64,000 bases of DNA from Asparagopsis taxiformis (taxonomy: Eukaryota; Rhodophyta; Florideophyceae; Bonnemaisoniales; Bonnemaisoniaceae): NCBI GenBank assembly GCA_030407315.1, contig JALQPE010001699.1, forward strand, positions 78,342-142,341, in the 5' to 3' direction. Under the pieces are notes generated by a model. That model was given only the letters and a program-made list of their open reading frames with translations, had not been told where the DNA came from and did not search any database. A program made the translations under genes and the position numbers. This document shows, piece after piece, positions 40,062 to 52,097 of this stretch (the first letter of the stretch is position 1; the number at the start of each line of letters is the position of its first letter).

Positions 40062-41335
40062 TGTAGGACCTTAGCCCTTGTAGATGGATTATACCTCCGA
40101 GGAGGATTAGAGGATAGGGATAAGGCTTCGAACTCACGAGTGAGAGCACCGATTCCACGAGGTTGACGCCTCGTGCGATCCTAGTAGCCCGAGGGCTGTG
40201 TCGGGTGGATCGATCCCTCGGAGCCCGGACACCTGTCTCCCAACCCGGTAGCGGGTGGTAGAGCGGGGTCCGGGACGGCTGGATCTAACCTGCCGGAGGG
40301 ATCTATCGGCCGTGGCCGTCCTCAACCCACTCAAGGGTTAACTAGGCACTTAGCGCGATGGATCCCCGCGGGGATTGTGGTCGCCTCCACGCGTGGTTTT
40401 CACACGACGTATTCCGCAACTGTGATACCACTGACGGCAGCGGTCGGGACCGTTTGAAAAGCCTGCGGGCGTTGGCTTCGGTTGACCGGCTGGGGGTGCC
40501 AACCGACAGCACTCCCAGTCGGCAGCCTTGTCCCGGTGGGCGGAAGGCCCCTCCCGGTCGCCTAGCGGCGTTAAAAGAAGCGGGAAGGTTCTCCACTACC
40601 GTGGAGACGAAATGCCCTAGGGCAATCCACGTGCACTCCCGCCGGAGGAGGCTCGTGGCGGGCAATTGGGGAAATGTGCGAGCGATCCCCAATTGGAGAT
40701 CGAAACGGAGCAGCGGGTATCCGGTAAGGGAATTGCCGCCGCCGTTTAGTTGTAAGTTAAACGACCACGGTCGAAAGATTTGGAACCGAGACGATCTACC
40801 TTTATTGTAGCTTAGTGGTCAATCCGTTGACCTTAAATGGTCAACGAGACTGCCGGGACCGGACCAGGACCAATGGTCCCGGTCCGGCGTCCAATGGACC
40901 TTGTGGGGTGTTTATGCGGCCCAGGGGCCTGACAGAGTAAGCTGCTACGTTGCTACGTGTAAACTAATAGAAACGGCTAGCCGTAACATACACGTGCACA
41001 ACTGTAACGGGAGAATCCTCCCGCTCGCACACGTGTGTGACTAATCGCGCCTATATCGCTACACGTTGCACGCTCGCCGAAGGGTCCCGCGCAAGCAATG
41101 TGGCCCGGTGCCAATGCAAGGCGGCACGCGCCCATTCGCCCTTGGGCGACAATTGCCTTGCCACGTCACCGCGGCCATTGATTCCCAACGCGGCTCTTCG
41201 CGGCTGATTCCCTATCGAGCACCCACTCACGCTCTCGAGCGTACCGCTTAAGCGACCCTTCCTGGCGCCCATTCCAGACGCCTGGAATTGTCCCTCCCGC
41301 GACCGCTCGCAGCGCAATACGGGACGAGTCCCACA
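40062..41335 (-). repeat. Element B 3' LTR (inferred)
   Basis: The plus strand starts TGTAGGACCTTAG, like the TGTAGGACCAGCC start of A/C LTRs, and ends GAGTCCCACA. A pyrimidine tract (CTCTCCCCTTC, the complement of the polypurine tract) follows directly, as in element C (CACA then CTCCCCC). The length would be 1274 bp. The partner LTR is outside the window, so both ends are inferred. Confidence 0.55.
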
Positions 41336-41377
41336 CTCTCCCCTTCTTAAACTGGCGCGCTCCTGCGCGCAGGTATC

Positions 41378-44300
41378 ATGTATCCATCAACTCCCCCACC
41401 TTCCTTCTCTTCCTCCTCACAGCGACTCGTCACTTCCGTTTCCCCTATCCCGATCCAATTCAGCGAGTGGGGAATCATGACGCCTCCGCATCCCGATGCG
41501 AAAGGCGACGTCGACAACAACCCTCGGGAGTCTACTCGCTCGTTGCCTGCAACGAGTACTCCGACCAATACCGCCTCGGCGGTGACAGCGCGCGCGGCAG
41601 CCCATCAACCGTTGCCGGGCTCTTATCTTGACCTCTATGCTCCTGCCGCAGCAGCCACGCAAGGCCTTTCTGACCCTTATGCGGGGACTGGAGTGATGCC
41701 AAGTTATTACTATAACCACCCACGGCCGCGGCCTGCGCGCGATTCTGTCATCCCCTCGGGTGTTTCGTATTTCACCCCCACAGGTGGCGGCAACCGCCCT
41801 CCGCGTTTTGGCTCCACTGCAGCCAGGGGGGGACCAAACTCCCGGTCGACAGGGACGGGGCGTCTCCCCTTCGGTACCGGCTCTGCCGAGAATCACAAGT
41901 GACGGTAATCGTGGCCGTCTCCCTGGGGAGTCATCTGCGGGATCCGTCCCGGCCCCCGCTGGGGGACAAGTGTACTCTGCGTTGGCTCGCCTCGTTGGCG
42001 AAGCTGAGTCACCGGCCATGGCCGCCAAGCTGGGTGAGGTGTTGAACCTGGTCAACACTTTGCCCTCGGGCAAGACGGCAGACATCCCCGGACACTCTCA
42101 ATTAACCGGGGGAACCCCGGAGTCTCAAGGGACGCGACGAGATCCTTATTACGGGTCACCGTCCCCGCGGGCGCCGCGGCCTTTATGGTTGACGAAACCT
42201 CCGGTAGCTCCGTCGGCTGGAGTTGCCCCTGGGCATGAGACGAGGGTGGTGGAGTGGATGCGGACGCTTCACACGCAACCCTTCATCCATCATCAGGACG
42301 CCTTCGGGCACGAGCTCTCGCGCGCACCCGGTTACCGCAGCTACGAGTCATACGGACGCTTGCCGTTGCGCCGCCCCGTCCTGGAACGGTTCGAATGCAT
42401 CAAAGGAACTCACGGAGCCGCCGTGGCGGATCAAGTAATGCGCAAGCGCATGGAGCATGGCCGATGTCGTATCACTATCCCGGCCAACTTCCCGAGCGAC
42501 GTGTATCACCTCAGTGAGCCAGAAGACGAACCAATGGTTCGAATGATCGCCCGTTGGATCAAATTAGACCAACTTGGGGCGTTGGTTGACGATTTCGCTG
42601 AGGTGGACATTCGTCTACTAGCGGACCAGGCTCCAATGTTCCCAGTGCGCTGGATTCGCCAGCGGTGGGGTGGGGAGTATCGCGACGAGCGTCGGCGCAC
42701 GTTTCCTCAAACAAGTAACCAACCGCTGCATCTCCGGCCGGGTCCGCGGGGTTACGTCATAACGTTCAAGGACGTCGAATACGTGCGCATCCCGACCAGG
42801 TTGCGCCGACGTTACTATGCTCGCATACCCCGTTGGATGGAAATCCCCGAATGGGAGGTCTTGTTCCCGATGCCGCTCGTGTACCGCTATGCAGCGTCAC
42901 ACCTGGTGAGCTCGGACGGGGGTACCCTCGCGAGGGTTTTCGACAAGATGGCCCATACGGAGTGGGTGTGCTACTACGCCGCGACGTGGTTGGAGAATAA
43001 TGTGGCGCAAAACCGCATGCACCAAGTCCCTGAGGAGATGTTCAAGAAGATACGCTCTTTGGGCGTCGAGGCACCCATCTGGCCTAGCGGACTCATCCGC
43101 AATTTCGAGTGCTTCGATGTCACGCCCGAGTTGCTCGAGCATTTCTATCGTTTGCACGAAACATTCCCGTGGGAGACGGTGGACATCGTGCCGCTACCCA
43201 ATTCTCCTTACGAACCGACGCGTCGGCTGAGCAAGTGGGTACCAATGGACCCGGTCTCGCATTCGATCGACTTATCGTCGTACCTGTTCGGAGTACGCCT
43301 CGAGTTGGGCATCCCCCTTAGGGTCCTCGAATACACTGCCGCGCAACCCCTTAAGGGAGGTTGGATGGCCAGGGGGTGGGATTACGTTACCCTAGGGCGA
43401 CTCGTGGAGGACTGCATATCGTATCAGACCCATGGCGGCCGTCCTCTCCTTCCGCGGGAAGAAACGGGCTTGCCCGTCGCGGGTCCCAGATCAGCTCGTC
43501 CTCCGGCGGCCACAGACGCGTCGGCAGAAATAGCCACCGTTGAGCCTGTCCCGGCTGATTCAGCCGGTCCGTCGTCGGTTACTCGGCCGCGGCCGTCCGA
43601 CCGTTCCCTCCCATCCGGTATGACTGTGCATGCTTCGGCCTTGGAAAAGCGCGTGGAAGAGCTCCAGCGCGCAGTGTCTGCGGGCCGAGAGCGATTGGCA
43701 CAAAGCGAAGCGGCGCGAGTATCAGCCGAAGCTGCCTTGGCGACGGTTAAGGGCGAGAAGGAAACTCTGCGAGCAGAATTGATGGCTGAGAACACGCTGC
43801 TGAAGCGAAAGCACGATGACTTGTTCAAGAGCCGGCTGGGGTACGCGCGTGATTTGGCGGAACAGGAGTTAGCCCTGCAGAGCGCGCTCTGTCAGGTCTG
43901 GGATCTGCACCAGCAGTCCAACACGATATGCGCTAGGGCCGCACGCGCCATCATGACGGTAGAAGACCTACGCGTTCGCCAAGCAGACGTTGAAGGGTCA
44001 CGCCCTCTCCCTGGTAACGCGCTCGCGCGTGCCTTCCCAGGTATGGCATTCTTACATGGGCGGGGGGTCCCCGCCGCGTCACCCTCGGGTGCAGCGACTG
44101 CCCCGGCGGCCACGTCTGAAGAGACGATAACAGCCCCTCTTGGTGCGGTCATGGCCGCGCGTCCCGTTGCCAACGCTCCTACACCGTCGGCTAGGGGCGC
44201 TTCCGATGCGGTAGCGTCGGGTGGTTCTGCTCCGGCCGACCCAATGGCAGTCGAAGTTGTCAAGGCGACGACCTCGGTCGCTCCTGCCCCGACAGCAGCG

Positions 44301-44696
44301 GGAACTGCTACGGCTGAGGCTGTGGTCGAACCCGCCACGAGTAAGCCAACCTCCGCGGTTGCTACCCCTACGGCGACGGGTGTTACTGGTGTCGCCACCG
44401 CTGGGGGTACTGAAAAAGAGTCTGAGGGCATAAAGGAGGCAACTCCTAAACCCACTGACACAACCTCCCCGGGTGGAGAGTCCGTGCAAGTCGTTGAAGA
44501 CCCTCGATCGCCCACGCGCGCCACGCGTCGCCTCAACGTGACGTCACCGGTGGCGACAGTCGCGGCCGCAGTGGCGGCGGCGGGGCAACGAGTCGCCCGA
44601 AGGCGTAAAAGGGCTCAGCCCTCTTCCCCTTCAGCGAGCGTGGGGTCTCCAATTAACAAGGACAGGCCGACTCGTCGGACTCGTACGCGCCGTTAG
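41378..44696 (+). CDS. Antisense coiled-coil gene of element B
   Basis: A plus-strand gene inside a minus-strand retrotransposon. The first frame starts MYPSTPPPSFSSS at 41378; the second runs to 44696. They overlap at 41760-41902, and a G run at about 41826-41832 is the probable place of a one-base shift. The joined product would be about 1,100 residues. Order: Pro/Ser/Thr-rich N terminus; a conserved core shared with the element C gene (TIPANFPSDVYHL, PRGYVITFKDVEY, HTEWVCYYAATWL); a coiled coil (LEKRVEELQRAVSAGRERLA and AELMAENTLLKRKHDD); an Ala/Thr/Pro tail; and a basic end (RPTRRTRTRR). No transmembrane segment or signal peptide is visible, so it is not an obvious envelope protein. AATAAA lies 97 bp past the stop. 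Function unknown. Plant gypsy elements with antisense genes are an analogy only. Confidence 0.65.
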
Positions 44697-44792
44697 TCGC
44701 AGCCCGTTCGAAGAGCGTAGTAGCAACTGATACCCTAAGGTAATCTTTGACAGTTAATACCCGCGTATAGAGAGCCATTGTAGGTGTGCGAC

Positions 44793-44798
44793 AATAAA
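44793..44798 (+). terminator. Polyadenylation signal of the antisense gene
   Basis: AATAAA lies 97 bp downstream of the stop codon on the coding strand, in a T-rich setting (TTTCCTTTATG). It supports real transcription of the plus-strand gene but could occur by chance. Confidence 0.4.
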
Positions 44799-47091
44799 GC
44801 TGGTTTCCAAATGATTTCCTTTATGCAACGAGGGTAGGAATTACGCATCACCTAACCCTTGCTACAAAAGAGGTCCCTCGGGAGTCGGATGAAAACTCAC
44901 CCCGTGGGTGAGAAACCGTGTCCCGGGGGCTATGGTGTGCCATAATAATGGCCGTTCGCGATGGCCTTCGCCGCTAGTCGCCTTACGCTCTTGGGCGAGG
45001 CGGGGCTACGGCCTTCGCTGTTGCGCGAATTCAACTGAATTCGCCATCCGAACTGACGCTCTCTTGCAAGACGTCATTGCCTTTGTCCGGCGGCTCGATA
45101 GCCGCAGTGACAATCTTTACCGGCAAGCCGGTGAGTGAGAATCGCTCTCACGCATGGAACTGGCAATAGAGTTCCCACTGGACGGTAGTCGAGGGGTCGT
45201 GCGCCCATCCACGCACGCGTGTCGAGAGTCCCAAGGTACGTGCATCCCATCGCGGACAATTACAACCGGCCATAGTGAGAGAGGCAAGCTGTAAAATTCC
45301 TCCAAGCCCGAAGACGTCCGTTGTCCTGCGCAGCCACTTGTTCGGGATGACTACGGTCAGGGCCGTTGTGAGACGCTGGTGTCGCTAGCGTCGGCGCATT
45401 CCGCGCAAGTTAGGAGAGTTGCCCACCATCAGTGACAGGGCGCTCACTTAGGTGTAATCCTCCCGAGTGAGTCGACCTTGAAATGGGTGATGGCCTAGGC
45501 CAATTGTTTTTCCGAGTCGCTAGCGATGTTCGGCGTACTCCAGAGTGCCCGTGCGCGAGTTTTGAAGGACAATGGTGGACACTACATTAATGTAAACTGA
45601 GGTTATTGTGTTCACCCTCAGGTTGCATCTTGCCCATTTTCGCAGATGACCAATTTTTGCAATGCCCAATTTGGCCTGGGAGCAGATCGCCGAAATTTTC
45701 TAAGTCCAAGGACGAATGTTAAACTGCATCGCCACTCGCTCGAAACCATAGCGAACATAACCGTCGGGAGTCGCTGGGAATGCTGGCGTTGACGCCTTCC
45801 GAAAAAGTTAGCAAAACTAGTCGCAATCGGCGTTAGAACGTCCCGCGAAGGTGGGTTCTACGCGAGTGCGTTACCCTTGCCGCGGGTGTTCGGCCTTGGC
45901 CAACTGTTTTTCCAAGCCGCTGGTGCTGTTCAGCATACCCTAGAGTGTCCATGTGCGGATTTTCGAGCCCATCGGTGGACACTACATTAATGTAAATCGA
46001 GGGTGACTGCCCCGCACCTTCTAGCTTCCCACCCTCCCAATAGGGGTATGGAATTTTGCAATTTGCCATTTGCTCCCAGAGCAGTTTGCAAGGTTTTCCC
46101 TAAGTCTCGGGCGTAATTTGCTTCTGGCTCCGGCCTGCAAACGACACCCTAGGGTGGTTTCACTGGGGATGATACGGGCTGCTGGTGACATTCATTTCCT
46201 TGCGGACTCGCAATGTTTGCGTTGCTAGCCAGGGCTTGCGGAGGTGCGGCTGACGCACCATGGTAATAGCGCGCTGCCGGCTCGAATGCATGTCTCTGGT
46301 CACGACCAACTACCTTCCAAGTTTCCGACGGGGTCCAGCGTGCTCAGAATTGTACGTGTGCGAAGTCGCGAACGCAATGGCGACCACTCTTAGTGCAAGG
46401 ACGAAGGGTGGATTCCAGAGTCTTCCTCATGTGTCCTCGGACTTTGCGCGCTATGGTATCATACCATCCATGATGGACAATGAAGTCGCATACTGGAATC
46501 TATGCCGTCCCGGTTGCGGGTCACGAGTCGCCGCGGCGTGCATAACAAGGAGCTCCCGTGGGGCAATGATTAATGCTTGCACGCTGGAACTCACGAGGGA
46601 GTTGGCGTAGCCACAGGATGGCGGGCCGTGCGTAGTCGGTCCCGACGCGATTCCTATAGGGAAGCACGCGTCGTTGACGGTGGTCGCGACCATTGGTCCA
46701 TTGTGATTCCGATCAATCACGAGGTGTTTCCGTGCACGGAAACACAAGGGGCTTCCTAGGAAGAAAGGGTTGCAGGGTCGGCCGCGGTCCATTGATTGCT
46801 CCCTTGACGTGGCAGAGGGAGTTCAGGAAGGGGGTACGCGCCTTTAGACGGGTTATTGACCCTACCTTACTTCACCCAGAGGGGGAAGAATACGTCAGGG
46901 CGCTCACCCTGGATGTCGACATCCCTGGTGTTTCTATTGGCTCCCGCCCGATTTGCGTCCATCCCTTCCGGCACGGCGCACGCGCCGTGGTCAGCGTACA
47001 CTCGTAGCGATATATCGGCCTGGTTGTGTACGTTGCCATTTGGCCACGGCCAACCAGCGCGCGACATCTGGGTCCGGTGACTGTGCGTCAC
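44799..47091. repeat. Element B spacer with a diverged direct repeat
   Basis: Non-coding. About 215 bp starting at 45498 (GGCCAATTGTTTTTCCGAGT) recur in diverged form at 45897-46118 (GGCCAACTGTTTTTCCAAGC), both including GTGGACACTACATTAATGTA. This is an internal duplication in the segment between pol and the antisense gene. Confidence 0.6.
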
Positions 47092-50000
47092 TTAGATCCA
47101 ACGGACGCCATGGATCAACGATATTCTTACCTTCCGGCTGTGACTTGGCCGTTTGAAATGAGCGCGCTCTTTTTGACGTGCGGTCCGTTTCCGATGCCGA
47201 GCCACTATAGCTGGGGGAAGGTTCGCTTCCGGCTCCCAGGTATCCTCCTCGGGGGCGTACCCCAACCAGCGCACACGGAAGTAGGACACGCCATCATCGT
47301 CTACCCATTCCTCGATAAGGTCGTCTATCGTATACTCCTTGGAGTGTTCCTCGGAGTCACCGTCGACCGGCGTCGGACTGACCAGTTCGCTTGCGTCCTG
47401 CGTTACCCGTGGGTAATCTCCGCGTACGATTGGCGCGGGGGTGCTTCCTTGGGGATTGCGCGGGTCGGATACCGTATTCCCGGATGGCGGGACCGCCCTA
47501 TCTGCCGGTAGAAACGCTTCGGAACCCGGTTCCGTCTGTACTTCGTTCGCCCGGGGGCGACGCGGCAATCGACTTCTTGCATTAGCGGTTTCGCGGCCTT
47601 CCTCCTCACCGTCGCTACCCGGCTGCACCGGTCCATGACCCGGGGCTGGGCGTACGCGATCCGAACTAATTCTCTCGGGAATTCCGTCGACAAGTATGTC
47701 AAACGTGTGACATTGGTTAGATATAACCGTATACGGACCCATCGATTGGAAATCCAACTTGTTCCGGGCTCGCCCGAGTATAGTCGTCTCCTGGGAGGTA
47801 TTGCGCAAGTCGATATAGACTGCGTCCCCGGCTCGGATGCGGCGATTTGGTGCTCGCACCGCCTTATCGAAGTCGCGCTTGTACCGGGCTTGCATTCTCG
47901 CGAGCGAGGAATTAGCGCGCGCATACAACCCACGAAGCTGCCGGCGCCAGGAATCACGTGTCCAGGCTTCATCGCCTTTGAGTTTAATATCCTCCAAGCC
48001 TATTGGCGGTGGCGCACGCGTCAAGACCAATTCGAAGGGAATTGTATTCGTCGAGCGGTGCACGCACCGATTGTACGCGTAGGCGAGGACGGAGAGATAT
48101 TCGTCCCAGTTGCGATGATCCTCAGCCACGTAATGGCGCAGCATAGACGCGAGCGTCCTATTGAATCGTTCGACCTGACCATTCGTCTGCGGGTGATACG
48201 TAGGAGTAGTCACCGGCTTAATACCCAAAATGACACAGGCGTCGACGAAGGTCTTAGAACGAAACTGGGGTCCATTATCCGACAGGATAGTCTTAGGTGC
48301 CCCATAAGTAAACACCCATTCCTCCACAAAGGCTTTCACAACCAAGCTAGCTTGTATCGAGCGCATAGCCACGAGCCTGCACAGCTTAGAATAACGGTCC
48401 ATGATGACCAGAACGTGTAACTTTCCTCGGGAGGTTTTCGGTAGAGGACCCATGAGGTCTATGGCGACGTCCTCAAGTGGCCTAAGGGCCGGGAACAACT
48501 TCAAGGGGTTGGTATGACGGGACAGCTGCATCCTATCCCTGGCGCGTGTTTCGCATCCGCGCACGGTGGCGTGCACATCGACGACCATGGTCGGCCAATA
48601 AAGTCCCTGTCGTAGAGTATCGTACATCCGCCTCACCCCTGGATGTCCAGCGGTGGCGGAGTAGTGATAGTTACGCAACAGCCGAGGCCGCAGCGATTCG
48701 GGCACGAGGACCTGTGGGCGAGCGAGCGCTGGCAATTTCCTCGCGAGGATCCCGTCTTCTGTAAGAACCACTTGCTGGTCCACTCCGTCATCCATACGTT
48801 TACGCATAGTCTGACAAAACTCATCAACCAGTTGCGCTTGGATCCACTCATCCCTCGAGATGGCTTCGGGTACCAACTCGTGAGTGGAGACAAAACATGG
48901 TACGGCACTGCCCAGGGGCAACGGATACATATCCTCTGTCACTCTGTACTCATCATCCTCCATAAAGGTCCCGTGGGTCTTCTCCCCTTCTTGGATTGAG
49001 AAGGTGGGTATGTCCTCGTCGATGGGGGTTCGGTCTTCACCGGTGGTCTCTATCCGCGACAGCGCGTCTGGAACGACGTTTTTAATACCTGGGCGGTATT
49101 GAATATCGAAGTCGAACTCCGACAACCGTAGTCGCCAGCGTGCTAGACGTCCCTCGGAAGGGGTAATGGACAGGATCCATGTGAGCGAATTATGATCCGT
49201 TCTGACGGTGAAGCGAGCCCCTTCTAAGTAGGGCCTTAGGAGGCTGATAGCCCAGAACATCGAGAGGCATTCCTTTTCCGTTGTCGTGTAGCGGCGTTGC
49301 GTGTCCGTGAGCGTTTTTCTCCAGTACCCCACGGGGTGTAGCAGTTTGTCCTCCTGTTCTTGCAATAGGGCGCACCCCATCTGCCCGTCCGACGCGTCTA
49401 CATCGAGCGTGTACGGCTTCCCAGCATGCGGGAGGCGTAGGATAGGTGGCGACGCGAGCGCCTTTTTCAACTCGTTAAATGCCTCAAGCTGGGCATCTGA
49501 GGGCTCATCCAACTGCACGGGCATACCCTTCTTTAGTAACTCCGTGAGCGGCGCAGATATCTTGGCGTAGGATTTAACGAAACGTCGGTAGACGTTGCAA
49601 GAACCCAGAAAACTCCGTAGCTGTGTTTGCGTCCGTGGGTACAAGGATCCGTGGATCGCATCTAGGCCAGTGGTTATGACCTCGAGCTTGCCCGGTCGAA
49701 TGCGGTGTCCGAGATAATCCACACTCTTGCGGAAGAACTCGCTCTTCTTGAACTTGAGCGAGACTCCTGCATTCCGTAGAATGGTCAATATGGCGTCGAC
49801 GTGCGCAATGTGTTCTTCTTCTTCTCGCGAGAAGATAATTACGTCGTCGAGATACACTAGGCAGAACTGCCATTTGACTCCCGAAAGGAGAATGTCAAGC
49901 GCACGCTGGAAGGTTGCGGGCGCGTTAGTAAGGCCAAAAGGCATGCTCACGAATTGTTAGGAACCAACGTGTGCTGTAAAAGCCGTCTTCTCCTTGTCCA

Positions 50001-51085
50001 CCTCGGCGATTGGAATCTGCCAATACCCGCTGTTGCAATCAAGCGTGGTAAAAATGGCTGCTTCACCGAGGGAGTCGATGCAGTCATCCATCCTCGGGAT
50101 GGGGTATGCATCCTTAACTGTCACGGCGTTAAGCCGTCGGTAGTCGACGCAGAAACGCGACGAACCATCCCTTTTCGGCACAACCACAACTGGGCTCGCC
50201 CATTCTGACTGTGCCGGTTCGATGACGCCGGCCTGAAGCATTTCGCGCACCTGGGTGGCTATAATCTCGCGATTTTTATGCCCCGCTCGGTACGGTGCTT
50301 GCCGAATTGGCACGGTGTCTGGCTTCAAGTCGATGCGGTGCTGCGTCGCTGAAATCTCACCAAGGTGACCACTCCACATCGACGCGTGCTTTTCCAGCAT
50401 CGCTATTATTTTCTTCCCAAGGGAAGGGTTGGAGACTTCGATAGTGTCCAACACGGTTTGGCGCCAATCTGGCGCCGGTTCTGCCCGGAGGCATGCCTCG
50501 CCCGTCGGTGGCTCGCCACCAACCGGTAAGGCATTATCGATGACCCGTGGGTCTTTGGTTCTCCCAGGGTCGTTAGCCTCGCACGGGCCATTCTCTATGG
50601 ACCCCACCGTGAGTATCGAGGCTGGCGGACCCTCAGTGTGTCCGAGAACCATGCCTTTGGGCAACTTAACATCTCGGTTGCCGAAATTGGCAACCTCCAC
50701 GGCGAATGGTACCAACGCACGAGCGCTGATGACGCCGTTCGCCATCTGGATGTTTTTCCCTTCAAGAAGGGCCTTCTTCGGAACCAAGACTTGGAGACCT
50801 GGCTCCGAAGTAATTACGGAGACTCGAGTGGTCCGTCGCGGCGGGAGGGTTATACTCGCAGCCACGCGGACGTTGCGGTTGCGCGGCCTCGGTAGCAATG
50901 GCGACTGAGGCACTGGTACTCTCGTGAGAGACTTCCGCCACCCAATGGGTATACGTTCCTGGGTATGGCGCATGATAAACAGCCGTTTTGGCGGAAGTAC
51001 GGCATCAACATGAGCGTTGATGAAATCACATCCAAGGATGCAAGCGACAGCAAGTTGTTCGACAACTATGAAGCGTTGCCGAATC
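47092..51085 (-). pseudogene. pol: Element B pol with integrase and chromodomain, one nonsense codon
   Basis: Frame from the rear part of protease (ILGCDFINAHVDAV) through RT (FCVDYRRLN, MPFGLTNAPATFQ, VYLDDVIIF), RNase H (DASDGQMGCALLQ, RTDHNSLTWI) and full integrase: HHCC (HYSATAGH...), VAIDLMGPLP, ILSDNGPQF and HPQTNGQVERFN give the DDE residues. At the C terminus is a chromodomain (EEWVDDDGVSYFRVRWLGY ... EDTWEPE), which in chromoviruses directs integration to marked histones. A TAA at 49957-49959, just before MPFGLTN in RT, breaks the frame. Both halves are in the same frame, so the change is a single codon; a Tyr is usual at this position. The 5' end is cut by element C. The pol 3' end leads into a 2.4-kb spacer. 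Confidence 0.9.
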
Positions 51086-51894
51086 TGTAGGACCAGCCGG
51101 GATGGCAGTCACTAAGAGAGTTCTAGAATCGCTTGCCTTGTCAGGGCGTGTTGAACCGTAACGCGCTCGTGAACTTGCGTTTCGCACGTCGCTCGGTCGC
51201 GGAGGCGATCGGGTGGTAACAACGGCGGAACGCGCAGGGTCGATCGCAACACGGGATTCGCGGGCCGGCGCAAGCCGTGATCTCAGGGTGAGATCACCGA
51301 GTAAACTCGAGCTCAACACGATCCACGCAGGGGTCGTAAATCCCTGGCCTAGCGGTAGGAGGCGCAACGCGCGGTCTCGCGGTGCGACGCAATTCGACGG
51401 TCGGTAAACGCGGCGCGCGCGCACGTACGTATGCGATCGTGAGCAATCCGCACGCAACGTTGTAACGCAATCGGTCCTCGCGACGCGCTCAACGCTTAAC
51501 TCGTAGCTGCGAAAGTGCTGACTGTTTATTGGTAGGGTGCGAAGCCATGCGACCACTAATAGCTAACTTACTTGGGACAGGCTGTCCTTGTGTGGCCGGC
51601 CGGCGGCGGCCGCGCGCTCGCACGCAAAAAAGGGAAATATTAGGGAAAAAGACTTTCGTCATAAAAAACCCAAAAAGGGAAATAAAGGGAAATTCGCGGA
51701 AATCGCTACACGTGGCGCGGCTCGCGGTTTCGTGGCAACGTACGCGCGTACGCGCTCGCTTTGACGCTCCGTGACACGTAATCAAGGCGCCACGCGTACG
51801 CTCGCTTACTAAACTAACTCAAACGGATGCTTGCGGACTAACGTAAACGCGCGCGCTCGCATCGGTTCCATCGACCAACTTAAATTGCACCACA
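51086..51894 (-). repeat. Element C 3' LTR
   Basis: 809 bp, TG...CA ends on the minus strand (TGTGGTGCAATTTAAG ... GGTCCTACA). It matches the LTR at 63204 and, less closely, that at 32867. The pyrimidine tract CTCCCCC directly follows, marking the complement of the polypurine tract. Confidence 0.9.
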
Positions 51895-52097
51895 CTCCCC
51901 CGGACTAACTTCACAGCGCGTCCTCGCGCGAAACGTTCTTGTGCACACCTTCAGCTCTCTTCTGTCTTGTTCTCCTCTTCCAATCTTCTTCTTCTCTTCC
52001 ATCCTTCTGCTTCTCTTCCATCCTTCTGTCTCCATTACATCCTTCTTCTCCATCCCGCGCGCGTTCGCTCCGTTGACGCCACACGCGCTCGCGCTTC

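Larger units (their letters stand above)
40062..51085 (-). mobile_element. Ty3/gypsy chromovirus element B (interrupted by element C)
   Basis: On the minus strand: pol from protease to chromodomain (51085-47092), a 2.4-kb spacer, an antisense gene (41378-44696, plus) and the 3' LTR. The left half of the protease, gag and the 5' LTR are absent: the sequence stops exactly at the LTR of element C at 51086, and the remainder should lie beyond the window on the far side of C. Distinct from A and C in sequence. Confidence 0.85.

Noticed and set aside
41378..44696. Envelope-like gene
   Set aside because: It is on the opposite strand to pol, with no signal peptide, hydrophobic membrane segment or Cys-rich ectodomain.
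51086..51894. Solo LTR
   Set aside because: It is followed in order by the antisense gene, pol, gag and a matching LTR at 63204, so it is the 3' LTR of element C. No direct duplication flanks it alone.
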